This document shows positions 52,962 through 61,655 of a DNA stretch of 64,000 nucleotides, piece by piece; within the stretch, counting starts at the first letter, position 1; each line of letters opens with the position of its first letter. A program made the translations under genes and the position numbers. The stretch comes from Aquirickettsia sp965229725 (GTDB lineage: Bacteria; Pseudomonadota; Alphaproteobacteria; Rickettsiales; Midichloriaceae), in NCBI GenBank assembly GCA_965229725.1, contig OZ245923.1:186001-250000 (forward strand), given 5' to 3'. The notes under the pieces were generated by a model, which saw nothing but the letters and a program-made list of their open reading frames with translations, was not told the origin of the DNA and did no database searches.

Positions 52962-54164
52962 CTATGATTCGCTAATTGAGTTTGGCAATGCTTTGGTTTT
53001 TTCAAATTTTGAGAGCACTGGCAGTATTATCAAGAAATGCGCAAAATACCATATCGTAGAGATTTGGCTAAATGTAATGTATGGTTCTTCAGCAACTTCG
53101 CCTCCCAAATAACCAAGTATTATAAAGTTAACAAAAAATAGATACGTAAAAATCCTAAACAAAGGTCTGTATTTGGCACTCTTAACTTTACAATTGTCAA
53201 GCCATGGAAGTACAAAAAGTATTAAGATGGCACTAAACATAGCAAGTACCCCAGCAAGTTTATCCGGAATAGATCTTAGAACTGCATAAAAAGGAAGAAA
53301 ATACCATTCAGGAACAATGTGTGCAGGGGTAACTAAAGGGTTTGCTTCAATGTAATTATCAGGGTGACCTAGCAAGTTAGGTTTAAAAAATACAAAATAA
53401 AAATAAATCATGAAAAATATGCCAAATCCGAAAAAATCTTTCACAGTATAGTAAGGATGAAATGGAATAGAATCTTTTTTTGATTTGATTTCTATGCCAG
53501 TTGGGTTGTTAGAACCATGAACATGAAGGGCAACAACGTGAATTATCACCAGCCCCAAAATTATAAATGGTAGTAAAAAATGTAATGCAAAAAATCTATT
53601 AAGAGTTGGGTTGTCTACTGAAAATCCACCCCATAGCCAAATCACAATATCATTGCCAATAATGGGCACTGCTGAAAAAAGATTAGTGATTACATTTGCT
53701 CCCCAGTAACTCATTTGCCCCCATGGCAAAACATATCCCATAAAGGCAGTAGCCATTGTTGCTACAAACAGAAAAATTCCAAAAAACCAAACTAATTCTC
53801 GTGGAGATTTATATGAGCCATAATAGAGTCCTCTGCCTATATGAATATATATCGTTGCAAAAAACATGGATGCTCCAACAGCATGAGTATACCGGATCAG
53901 CCATCCGTAATTCACATTTCTCATAATATTTTCCACACTGTCAAATGCCATTTTGACATGTGGAGTATATTGCATAGCAAGAAATAGCCCCGTTATAATT
54001 TGCATCAACAATGCAATACCCGCCATAGAGCCAAAGTTCCAAGCATAATTCAAATTTTTAGGAACCCTATAGTCTGCCGAATGCTTAATAAAACTAAATA
54101 TTGGCAATCTGTATTCTATCCAATTGACAACAGAATCTGTTACACTTATACTTTTTTTTCTCAT
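52962..54164 (-). CDS. petB: cytochrome b of the bc1 complex
   Basis: Cytochrome b is the membrane core of respiratory complex III, moving electrons from ubiquinol. The 400-residue product has eight or so membrane helices, the four haem-ligand histidines His94, His108, His195 and His209 at the standard 13-residue spacings, and the Qo-site PEWY motif at 285-288. In most alphaproteobacteria it lies between the Rieske gene (petA) and cytochrome c1 (petC). Here neither flank has them, so the operon is split. Confidence 0.96.
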   Translation of the reverse strand: MRKKSISVTDSVVNWIEYRLPIFSFIKHSADYRVPKNLNYAWNFGSMAGIALLMQIITGLFLAMQYTPHVKMAFDSVENIMRNVNYGWLIRYTHAVGASMFFATIYIHIGRGLYYGSYKSPRELVWFFGIFLFVATMATAFMGYVLPWGQMSYWGANVITNLFSAVPIIGNDIVIWLWGGFSVDNPTLNRFFALHFLLPFIILGLVIIHVVALHVHGSNNPTGIEIKSKKDSIPFHPYYTVKDFFGFGIFFMIYFYFVFFKPNLLGHPDNYIEANPLVTPAHIVPEWYFLPFYAVLRSIPDKLAGVLAMFSAILILFVLPWLDNCKVKSAKYRPLFRIFTYLFFVNFIILGYLGGEVAEEPYITFSQISTIWYFAHFLIILPVLSKFEKTKALPNSISES

Positions 54165-54357
54165 CGCTTATATGGATTAATAAAAATTACAACTATTATT
54201 TAGCTCATCTAGATCTATTCATCAATCTTTTTTTATATTATAAAGAGCAATAAAAAGAATATGAATGCAACATTGTGACATAGGATAATCCTTTGAGAAT
54301 AGGGAAGTTGCAGAAAACATATTGCAAATGCATGACTATATATCGATGGAGTTTTAT

Positions 54358-54602
54358 TTATATAAATCTTGGAACATTGCAACAATCTACTTGGAACAAA
54401 AGGTAGCTTTGAACCTCATTCATATTGCCCAAAAATACTAAAATTGGTAAATCCACTATGCATACAGCAGCATACAGCAAAGCTTCTTTAAGTGTCTTAT
54501 AATTATTTTAGGGGTTGTCATCATAAAATCATTGAGTAAATGCTTGACTTTAGAAGCAAGTTGAATATGATTTACTACCATGGTTTTAATATTAGTCCAC
54601 AT
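54358..54602 (-). pseudogene. possible frameshifted gene remnant upstream of secE
   Basis: The gap 54165-54605 has no intact gene. On the minus strand an ATG at 54602 opens a 48-codon frame (VVNHIQLASKVKHLLNDF, then PKIIIRHLKK). Near 54485 the neighbouring frame continues as LKEALLYAAVCIVDLPILVF to a TAA at 54358-54360. Joined, they give an 81-residue, protein-like sequence. I do not recognise it. It overlaps the secE promoter. Confidence 0.3.
54544..54571 (+). promoter_or_regulatory. promoter of the secE-rpoBC operon
   Basis: TTGACT (54544-54549) and TATGAT (54566-54571) are spaced by 16 bases, 34 bases before the secE GTG. Both boxes match the sigma-70 consensus at five of six positions. 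Confidence 0.6.
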
Positions 54603-54605
54603 TAA

Positions 54606-54803
54606 GTGAAAATAAATAAATTAATCAATTTTGTCGCAGAAGTCAGATCTGAGGGATATAGGGTTTCATGGCCCGCTATGAAGGACACTCTTATGTCTTC
54701 GTTATTGGTTTTTATTGCAGTGATAATTTCATCATTATTTTTCTTAATGATTGATGGGGCAATATACAAATCTATTAATTATATATTAACGTTAGGAGGA
54801 TAG
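54606..54803 (+). CDS. secE: protein translocase subunit SecE
   Basis: SecE clamps the SecY channel. The 65-residue single-span form starts at GTG 54606. It has the conserved amphipathic FVAEVRSEGYRVSWPAMKDT near 9-28, then one membrane helix (SSLLVFIAVIISSLFFLMI). No tRNA-Trp gene precedes it, unlike many Rickettsia. Its stop lies inside the nusG ribosome-binding region. Confidence 0.94.
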   Translation: MKINKLINFVAEVRSEGYRVSWPAMKDTLMSSLLVFIAVIISSLFFLMIDGAIYKSINYILTLGG

Positions 54804-54805
54804 TT
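54795..54805 (+). promoter_or_regulatory. strong ribosome-binding site deciding the TTG start of nusG
   Basis: AGGAGGA at 54794-54800 precedes the TTG at 54806 by 5 bases. It overlaps the secE stop (TAG 54801-54803). No ATG or GTG in the nusG frame lies at a workable distance, and TTG-GTT-GCC-AAG-TGG gives the family's M-V-A-K-W-Y start. Confidence 0.7.
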
Positions 54806-55339
54806 TTGGTTGCCAAGTGGTATATAATTAACGTTTTATCAGGGTATGAAAAGAAGGTCATTACATTGATCAAAGAGAATGCTGCAAAGAAGCAGGTTGA
54901 AGATGCCTTTAAGGATTTTGTTGTTCCTGTTGAAAATACAGTTGAATTAAAAAAAGGGAAAAAGGTTAATGCAGAAAAAAGGATTTTTCCTGGATACATA
55001 ATGGTACACATGGATTTGAACGACCTTACTTGGAATATAGTAAAGAACACGCAATATGTGGGGAAACTTCTAGGCGGTGGCAATACTCCATTAGCTATAC
55101 CAGAATTTGAAGTTAAAAGAGTTCTGATGCAAGTTGAAGAGGGGAAAATTGCTAAAGAGATGAAAAAGACCTTCGAGGTAGGCGAAAATGTGAAGATCAT
55201 TAATGGTGTTTTTGAAACATTTAATGGTATCGTCGAAGAAGTAGAAGATGAAAAACAACGTCTAAAGGTATTGGTTTCTATTTTTGGTAGAGAAACTCCT
55301 GTAGATCTGCATTTTGATCAAGTTGAGAAAAATATTTAA
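54806..55339 (+). CDS. nusG: transcription antitermination factor NusG
   Basis: NusG binds RNA polymerase and links it to Rho or the ribosome. The 177-residue product starts at a TTG. The N-terminal NGN domain has KWYIINVLSGYEKKV, the RIFPGYIMVHMDLND segment near 59-73 and NTQYVGKLLGGGNTP near 78-93. A C-terminal KOW domain includes GENVKIINGVFETFNG near 127-142. Confidence 0.96.
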   Translation: MVAKWYIINVLSGYEKKVITLIKENAAKKQVEDAFKDFVVPVENTVELKKGKKVNAEKRIFPGYIMVHMDLNDLTWNIVKNTQYVGKLLGGGNTPLAIPEFEVKRVLMQVEEGKIAKEMKKTFEVGENVKIINGVFETFNGIVEEVEDEKQRLKVLVSIFGRETPVDLHFDQVEKNI

Positions 55340-55353
55340 TTAAGGTAATAAAA

Positions 55354-55779
55354 GTGAAAAAAGTTATTGGAGAAATAAAATTACAGATTTTAGCTGGAAA
55401 AGCAAATCCCGCACCACCCATAGGACCAGCATTAGGGCAAAAAGGATTGAACATTGCTGAGTTTTGTAAGCAATTTAACGACAAAACTAAGAAAGAAGAT
55501 CCCAGTATGAAATTACCAGTTATCATAACTGCTTATGCTGATAGAAGCTTCTCTTTTGTAGTTAAATCTCCTCCCGTCTCAGATCTAATAAAAAAGTATG
55601 CCGGGCTACAAAAGGGGTCCTTAACTCCTGGGAGAGAGAGTGCTGGTAGCATAAAAAAAGAGGATGTGTTAAAGATTGCTGAAATAAAATTTGTAGACAT
55701 GGGATTGGATGAATTAGGTGCGGCCACTAAAGCAGTCGAAGGCACAGCTCGCTCAATGGGAATTAACGTAATTGATTAA
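55354..55779 (+). CDS. rplK: 50S ribosomal protein L11
   Basis: L11 forms the GTPase-associated centre on 23S rRNA. The 141 residues start at a GTG with KKVIGEIKLQILAGKANPAP and end with the MGLDELGAATKAVEGTARSM signature. PPIGPALGQKGLNI near 20-34 is the usual thiostrepton-region proline-rich segment. Confidence 0.97.
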   Translation: MKKVIGEIKLQILAGKANPAPPIGPALGQKGLNIAEFCKQFNDKTKKEDPSMKLPVIITAYADRSFSFVVKSPPVSDLIKKYAGLQKGSLTPGRESAGSIKKEDVLKIAEIKFVDMGLDELGAATKAVEGTARSMGINVID

Positions 55780-55798
55780 ATTTTTATAGGAAAGATAC

Positions 55799-56497
55799 AT
55801 GGGTAAAAGAATTGAGAATGCAAAAAAAATAATAGACGAAAGCAAGAGTTATAGCTTAGATGAAGCAATCTCTTTCTTTTTGAAGGAGTACTCGGAAAAA
55901 TACAGTGCAAAATTTGATGAGACAATTGAGTTTATCTTAAAATTAGGTATTGATGCCAAACAATCAGATCAAATGGTTAGAGGCGCTGTAACTATGCCCA
56001 ATGGTTTAGGTAAAGAAAAGAGAGTTGCAGTTATAATTGAGTCCTCTAGAGTGAAAGAAGCAAAAGACTCTGGAGCTGATGAAGTTGGTGGCGAAGACTT
56101 GATAGAAAAGATTAAGGGTGGGTTTTTAGATTTTGACGTATGCGTTTCAACTCCTGGTATGATGTCTAAAGTTAGTACTATTGGTAAATTGCTTGGACCA
56201 AAGGGTCTAATGCCCAATCCTAAACTTGGGACTGTGTCGGATGATATTAAAACTACGGTAAAAAATATTAAAAAAGGTCAGGTAGAATTTAGGGCAGACA
56301 AGAACGGAATTGTACACACAGGAATAGCCAAAATAAAATTTGAGCAAGGAAAAATAAAGGAAAATATAATGGAGTTGTATAATGCTATTCTGTCAGCAAA
56401 GCCTGCAAAATCAAAAGGAATATACATGAAAAATTTATTTCTATCTACTACTCATGGCCCATCATTAAAGCTTGACTTAAAATCTTTTGTGGTTTAA
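55799..56497 (+). CDS. rplA: 50S ribosomal protein L1
   Basis: L1 is the mobile stalk protein at the E site and in many bacteria represses its own operon. The 232-residue product has IGKLLGPKGLMPNPKLGTV near 123-141, the family signature, and typical N-terminal MGKRIENAKK. It starts at an ATG with AGGAAAG upstream. Confidence 0.97.
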   Translation: MGKRIENAKKIIDESKSYSLDEAISFFLKEYSEKYSAKFDETIEFILKLGIDAKQSDQMVRGAVTMPNGLGKEKRVAVIIESSRVKEAKDSGADEVGGEDLIEKIKGGFLDFDVCVSTPGMMSKVSTIGKLLGPKGLMPNPKLGTVSDDIKTTVKNIKKGQVEFRADKNGIVHTGIAKIKFEQGKIKENIMELYNAILSAKPAKSKGIYMKNLFLSTTHGPSLKLDLKSFVV

Positions 56498-56548
56498 AAT
56501 TATCAGCCATGTCATAGTAATAGAGCAACATAATTAAAATTATTTAAA

Positions 56549-57058
56549 GTGGATAGAATTAATAAAGAAAAATTGGTCGCAAGTTATTCAAAGCTGTTTG
56601 ATGATTATGAAGCGATATTTTTAGTAAGAAATTCAGGATTATCTGTATTAGATTCAAGATCTATAAGATCTCAGTTTAAGAAGATTGATTCTAAATTCAT
56701 GGTCACCAAAAATAGCTTGGCAAAAATAGCTTTAAGCAATACAAAATTCTCTAATATTCAGGAATTTTTTAATGGTCCAATAGCTGTAACATACTCAGAT
56801 GACCCAGTATCTACATCCAAATTGCTGGTAAAGTTATGTAGTGGTAACGATAAAATAGAGGTTATAGGTGGAGCAATTTTAGATAAACAGCTAAACAAAG
56901 CTGATGTTATCGCTTTATCTAAAATGCTTACTCAAAATGAAATTAGAGCGAAGATTGCAGGTCTAGTTAATGCTGCCGCAAGTAAAATTGCAAGGGTTCT
57001 TAATGAACCAAGCGCAAAATTAGCTAGAGTTATGAAATCTTATGCTGAAAAACAATAA
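56549..57058 (+). CDS. rplJ: 50S ribosomal protein L10
   Basis: L10 anchors L7/L12 dimers on the ribosome. The 169 residues start at a GTG with DRINKEKLVASYSKLFDDYE and include FMVTKNSLAKIAL near 50-62. The C-terminal helix that binds L12 (AGLVNAAASKIARVL) is present. The 51-base leader after rplA could hold an L10-binding site, but I see no clear fold. Confidence 0.96.
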   Translation: MDRINKEKLVASYSKLFDDYEAIFLVRNSGLSVLDSRSIRSQFKKIDSKFMVTKNSLAKIALSNTKFSNIQEFFNGPIAVTYSDDPVSTSKLLVKLCSGNDKIEVIGGAILDKQLNKADVIALSKMLTQNEIRAKIAGLVNAAASKIARVLNEPSAKLARVMKSYAEKQ

Positions 57059-57076
57059 AATTTATAGGAGACTAAA

Positions 57077-57454
57077 ATGGCTGAACTTGATAAAATAGTT
57101 GATCAATTATCAAAATTAACGGTAATAGAGGCAGCAGATCTGGCTAAAATGCTAGAGGAAACCTGGGGTGTTAGTGCATCTGCACCTGCGATGGCTGCAG
57201 CAGCTCCACAAGGAGAATCTGCGCCAAGCCAATCTGAAGAAAAATCAGAATATGATATCATCTTGGAATCTGCTGGAGACAAGAAAATCAATGTAATAAA
57301 AGAGGTGAAGGCAATCACTGGGCTAGGATTGAAAGAAGCAAAGGAGCTTGTTGAATCTGCGCCAAAGCCAATCAAAACAGCCGTTCCAAAAAGCGAAGCT
57401 GAAGAATTAAAAGGTAAATTAGAAGCTGCTGGAGCAAAAATAAGCTTGAAATAA
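57077..57454 (+). CDS. rplL: 50S ribosomal protein L7/L12
   Basis: L7/L12 recruits translation factors. The 125-residue protein has the N-terminal dimerisation region, an Ala/Pro/Ser-rich hinge near 36-55, and the conserved C-terminal domain with VIKEVKAITGLGLKEAKELV near 74-93. An AGGAG ribosome-binding site and ATG precede it. A hairpin overlaps its stop codon. Confidence 0.97.
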   Translation: MAELDKIVDQLSKLTVIEAADLAKMLEETWGVSASAPAMAAAAPQGESAPSQSEEKSEYDIILESAGDKKINVIKEVKAITGLGLKEAKELVESAPKPIKTAVPKSEAEELKGKLEAAGAKISLK

Positions 57455-57470
57455 TTAATTGTTTCAAGCT
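57443..57470 (+). terminator. hairpin at the rplL-rpoB junction, likely attenuator
   Basis: AGCTTGAAA (57443-57451) and TTTCAAGCT (57462-57470) form a perfect 9-bp stem with a 10-base loop spanning the rplL stop codon. It is followed by ATTTGTTACTTACTAATTTT, a broken T-rich tail. Partial termination between rplL and rpoB is known in other bacteria. Confidence 0.55.
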
Positions 57471-57516
57471 ATTTGTTACTTACTAATTTTCTTAACCAAT
57501 AAACATAGGTAAAAGA

Positions 57517-60500
57517 GTGTCTACATATCTTTCTAAGAGACGTATAAGGTATAGTTTTGGAAAAATCTCAAGCAATGTTAGAATACCCAATCTAATAAAA
57601 GTGCAAAAAAAATCTTACGAGGAATTTTTGCAACTGGATGTATCTCGAGATAATCGCCAAAAACAGGGCTTAGAAGAGGTATTGCAATCCGTTTTTCAAG
57701 TAAGTGATGTTGAAGGTAAAGCAAAACTTGAGTACATAAATTACGACCTTGGAGAGCCTAAATATACTCCTGAGGAATGTATTCAAAGGGGTGTTAATTA
57801 CGCATCTCCACTTAAAGTAAGGCTACGTTTGATATTATGGGATTGTGATACAGAGTTAGAAACAAAAGAAATCAAAGGAATAAAAGAGCAAGAGGTGTAC
57901 ATAGGGGATATACCCTTAATGACTGACAAAGGTACATTTATCATTAACGGAGCTCAAAGAGTTATAGTCTCTCAACTGCATCGCTCTCCTGGTGTTTTTT
58001 ACACCCATGATGAAGGGAAAAATTCCAGCTCTGGAAAATATATTTACTCGGCAAGAATTATTCCATACAGAGGTTCATGGATTGATTTTGAATTTGATAC
58101 TAAGGATATATTGTATTTTAGGATAGATAGAAAGAGAAAGATTCATGTTTCAACATTGCTTAGAGCAATTGGCTATAGCAAAAATATGATTCTTGAAGAA
58201 TTCTATAGATTTGTAACGTATAAGCGTAAAAAAGGACAGCTCGTCACAAAATTAGCTCCTGATAAATTTAGAGGAATGAAGATTGAGAATGATGTAATGG
58301 ATGCTGACACGGGTGACATTATTTTTGAAAAAGGCATTAGGGTGACTCCTAGATTACTAAAGAATTTTGAAGAAGCTAATGCAGAAAGAAACTACATTGC
58401 AAGCGAAGATGAAATAAAAGGTAAATTTTTAGCTAAAGATATAGTGCATCCTAAAACTGGTGAAGTATTGCACGAATCCACTCAGGAAATTACGCAGGAA
58501 GTTATTGATACTATATCTGCCCTTGGGATTGATGAAATATGTATACTTGATATTAACAACATTGATTCAGGCAGCTTTATAAAAGATACTATAGTACTAG
58601 ACAAAAACAAAGATGAGGATCAAGCATTAGCTGATATATATAAAGTCTTAAGACCTGGAGAGCCATCAACACCAGAAGTTGCTAAGCAACTCTTTGAAAG
58701 TATGTTTTTTGACAATGAAAAATATGATCTTTCATCAGTAGGAAGAATGAAAATAAATAAAAAACATGATCTAAAAACTTCAGCTGACAATACTGCTCTG
58801 ACCAAGGATGATATCATTGTGATTGTCAAACATTTATTGCAATTGAAATGCGGCAATGGTGGTCTAGATGATATTGATAGTCTTGCAAATAGAAGGGTTA
58901 GATCAGTTGGTGAATTGGTAGAAAATCAATTTCGTATGGGGCTTGTAAAAATGCAAAAATCTATTCTTGACAGAATGTCTTCTGTAGAAATAGATAACGT
59001 TATGCCACATGATTTGGTCAATTCAAAAACCTTGATGAGTTATTTAAGGGAGTTTTTTGGTATATCACAGCTTTCACAATTTATGGATCAGACAAATCCA
59101 TTAGCTGAAATTACGCATAAAAGGAGGCTATCTGCACTTGGGCCTGGTGGATTAACCAGAGAAAGAGCAGGGTTTGAAGTACGAGATGTGCATACTACTC
59201 ATTACAGTAGAATATGCCCTATTGAAACTCCTGAAGGTCAGAACATTGGTTTGATTAGCTCTTTGGCAACCTATGCAGACATTGATAAATATGGATTTAT
59301 AGAAAGTCCATATCGCAAAGTTAAAGATGGATATGTTACTAAAGAAATTATTCAACTAACTGCGATTGAAGAAGAAAGGTACTATATTTCAAAATCTAGT
59401 ATAACTTTAGATGATGATGAAAGAATAGTAGATGAGGTGGTCACATGTCATAAAAAAGGTGAAGTTGTAAATGTTCCTAGAAACAAAGTAGACTTAATAG
59501 ATGTTTCACCACAACAACTAGTTTCAGTTGCTGCATCCTTGATACCATTTTTAGAAAATGATGATGCAAACAGAGCTTTAATGGGATCAAATATGCAGAG
59601 GCAAGCGGTCCCATTAATTAAAAATGAAGCGCCATTAGTTGGAACTGGAATGGAAAAAGTAGTAGCATGCGACTCTGGAACAGTGATTTTAGCTAAAAGA
59701 AGCGGTATTATAGATCAGGTAGATTCTAAAAGAATTGTTATAAAGGTAAAAGATAGTGAGGAAAGTGATATATCTGGAGTAGATATATATACTTTGATCA
59801 AGCATTACAAGTCAAATCAAGGCACATGCATTAACCAAAGGCCAATTGTAAAAGTTGGTGGATTTGTTAAAAAAGGAGATATTCTTGCAGATGGAGCTTC
59901 TACAGACATGGGTGAGCTTGCTTTAGGAAAAAATATTTTAGTAGCATTTGTACCATGGAATGGTTACAACTTTGAGGATTCTATCCTATTATCAGAGCGT
60001 CTGGTAAAAGAGGATGTTTATACTTCTGTTCATATTAATGAATATGAAGTAGTTGCTAGAGATACAAGGCTCGGACCTGAAGAAATTACAAGAGATATAC
60101 CTAATTTAAATGAGGAGAATCTTAATCATCTTGATGAAACTGGCATTGTAAATATTGGAGCTAAAGTAAACCCTGGTGATATATTGGTTGGCAAAGTTAC
60201 TCCAAAAACTGAATCACCATTAACTCCTGAGGAAAAACTTTTGAGGGCAATTTTCGGAGAAAAAGCTGCAGATGTGCGAAATTCATCATTAAGAGTTCCG
60301 CCTGGTGCAAAGGGTGTAGTAGTTGATATAAAAATCTTCACTAAACGTGGTGTACAAAAAGATGAAAGGGCGCTTTCAATAGAAAGGAATGAAATTGAAA
60401 AATTCTCAAAGGATAAAGATGATGAAATTAGAATTATCGAAGATTATGTATTCGGCAGGGCGAAAAGTATATTATTAGGCAAAAAAATTAAGCTTAAAAC

Positions 60501-61623
60501 CGGAAAAATGATAGCTATTAATGATGAATTCTTTAACAATTTAGCTAATAAAGATTTGTTATCATTAGAAATTGATGATGAAGAAACTAATAAGGAAATC
60601 AAAAAATTAGAAGACTTTTATGATGGCTATTTGAAAAAACTTGAAAAAGAATATAAACAAAAGGTTGAAAAACTGCAAAGTGGTGATGATTTGCCACAGG
60701 GCGTATTAAAAATTGTTAAAGTATATGTAGCAAATAAACTAAAAATTCAACCTGGTGATAAAATGGCAGGTAGACATGGGAATAAAGGGGTTGTATCCAA
60801 GATAGTCCCAGTTGAAGAAATGCCATTTTTAGACGATGGTCAACCAGTGGATATAGTTTTAAACCCCCTTGGTGTTCCGTCGAGGATGAACATAGGGCAA
60901 ATATTAGAAACTCATTTAGGCTGGGCCTCGGTCACTTTAGGTAAAAAAGTGGCGTCAGTTCTAGAAAAGAGCCTAAAAAATTACAATGCATCACATGAAT
61001 TAGAGCTAAAAGAAAAAATAAAAGAAGTCTATGAAATTCAAGCAAAGAATAGTAAAAAAGTTCAAGACTATGTTGATGAATTAAAAGCAGATGATTTACT
61101 AGATTTAGCACAAGATATCTCCAAGGGAATAAAATTTGCAACTCCCGTTTTTGATGGAGCCAAGGAGGAGCATATAAATAATCTTCTAGAGAAAGCAGGT
61201 TTGGGAAAATCAGGCCAGGTACGATTGAGAGATGGAAGGACAGGAGAATACTTTGATAGAAAAGTAACTGTTGGCTACATATATATGCTAAAACTTGATC
61301 ACCTTGTTGATAATAAAATTCATGCGAGATCTATAGGGCCGTATAGTTTAGTTACTCAGCAGCCACTTGGAGGAAAATCTCATTTTGGTGGACAAAGATT
61401 TGGTGAAATGGAATGTTGGGCATTACAAGCTTACGGTGCTGCATATACGTTACAGGAAATTTTGACAATTAAATCAGATGACGTGTCAGGCAGAATTAAA
61501 GCTTATGAAGCAATGATCAGAGGTGAAAATTCGTTTGATGTTGGGTTACCAGAATCATTTAAAGTAATGATAAAGGAGATCAGATCTTTAGGGCTCAATA
61601 TGGAAATAATAGAAAAAGAATAA
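57517..61623 (+). CDS. rpoB: RNA polymerase beta subunit
   Basis: The beta subunit forms half of the catalytic cleft. The 1368-residue product starts at a GTG (STYLSKRRIRYSFGKI). The rifampicin region is wild type: SQLSQFMDQTNPLAEITHKR, with Asp524, His534 and Ser539 at the positions where resistance changes occur. The lineage-neutral Leu in RRLSALGPGG is a mild change. The C-terminal KSHFGGQRFGEMECWALQAY region contacts beta-prime. Length is normal for alphaproteobacteria. Confidence 0.98.
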   Translation: MSTYLSKRRIRYSFGKISSNVRIPNLIKVQKKSYEEFLQLDVSRDNRQKQGLEEVLQSVFQVSDVEGKAKLEYINYDLGEPKYTPEECIQRGVNYASPLKVRLRLILWDCDTELETKEIKGIKEQEVYIGDIPLMTDKGTFIINGAQRVIVSQLHRSPGVFYTHDEGKNSSSGKYIYSARIIPYRGSWIDFEFDTKDILYFRIDRKRKIHVSTLLRAIGYSKNMILEEFYRFVTYKRKKGQLVTKLAPDKFRGMKIENDVMDADTGDIIFEKGIRVTPRLLKNFEEANAERNYIASEDEIKGKFLAKDIVHPKTGEVLHESTQEITQEVIDTISALGIDEICILDINNIDSGSFIKDTIVLDKNKDEDQALADIYKVLRPGEPSTPEVAKQLFESMFFDNEKYDLSSVGRMKINKKHDLKTSADNTALTKDDIIVIVKHLLQLKCGNGGLDDIDSLANRRVRSVGELVENQFRMGLVKMQKSILDRMSSVEIDNVMPHDLVNSKTLMSYLREFFGISQLSQFMDQTNPLAEITHKRRLSALGPGGLTRERAGFEVRDVHTTHYSRICPIETPEGQNIGLISSLATYADIDKYGFIESPYRKVKDGYVTKEIIQLTAIEEERYYISKSSITLDDDERIVDEVVTCHKKGEVVNVPRNKVDLIDVSPQQLVSVAASLIPFLENDDANRALMGSNMQRQAVPLIKNEAPLVGTGMEKVVACDSGTVILAKRSGIIDQVDSKRIVIKVKDSEESDISGVDIYTLIKHYKSNQGTCINQRPIVKVGGFVKKGDILADGASTDMGELALGKNILVAFVPWNGYNFEDSILLSERLVKEDVYTSVHINEYEVVARDTRLGPEEITRDIPNLNEENLNHLDETGIVNIGAKVNPGDILVGKVTPKTESPLTPEEKLLRAIFGEKAADVRNSSLRVPPGAKGVVVDIKIFTKRGVQKDERALSIERNEIEKFSKDKDDEIRIIEDYVFGRAKSILLGKKIKLKTGKMIAINDEFFNNLANKDLLSLEIDDEETNKEIKKLEDFYDGYLKKLEKEYKQKVEKLQSGDDLPQGVLKIVKVYVANKLKIQPGDKMAGRHGNKGVVSKIVPVEEMPFLDDGQPVDIVLNPLGVPSRMNIGQILETHLGWASVTLGKKVASVLEKSLKNYNASHELELKEKIKEVYEIQAKNSKKVQDYVDELKADDLLDLAQDISKGIKFATPVFDGAKEEHINNLLEKAGLGKSGQVRLRDGRTGEYFDRKVTVGYIYMLKLDHLVDNKIHARSIGPYSLVTQQPLGGKSHFGGQRFGEMECWALQAYGAAYTLQEILTIKSDDVSGRIKAYEAMIRGENSFDVGLPESFKVMIKEIRSLGLNMEIIEKE

Positions 61624-61655
61624 CAATTTTTAAAAATTTATAGAGGTAATAATCT

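Noticed and set aside
54481..54600. Possible tRNA-Trp before secE, as in Rickettsia
   Set aside because: No acceptor-stem pairing, T-loop consensus (GGTTCGAATCC-like) or CCA anticodon arm is found in 54165-54605.
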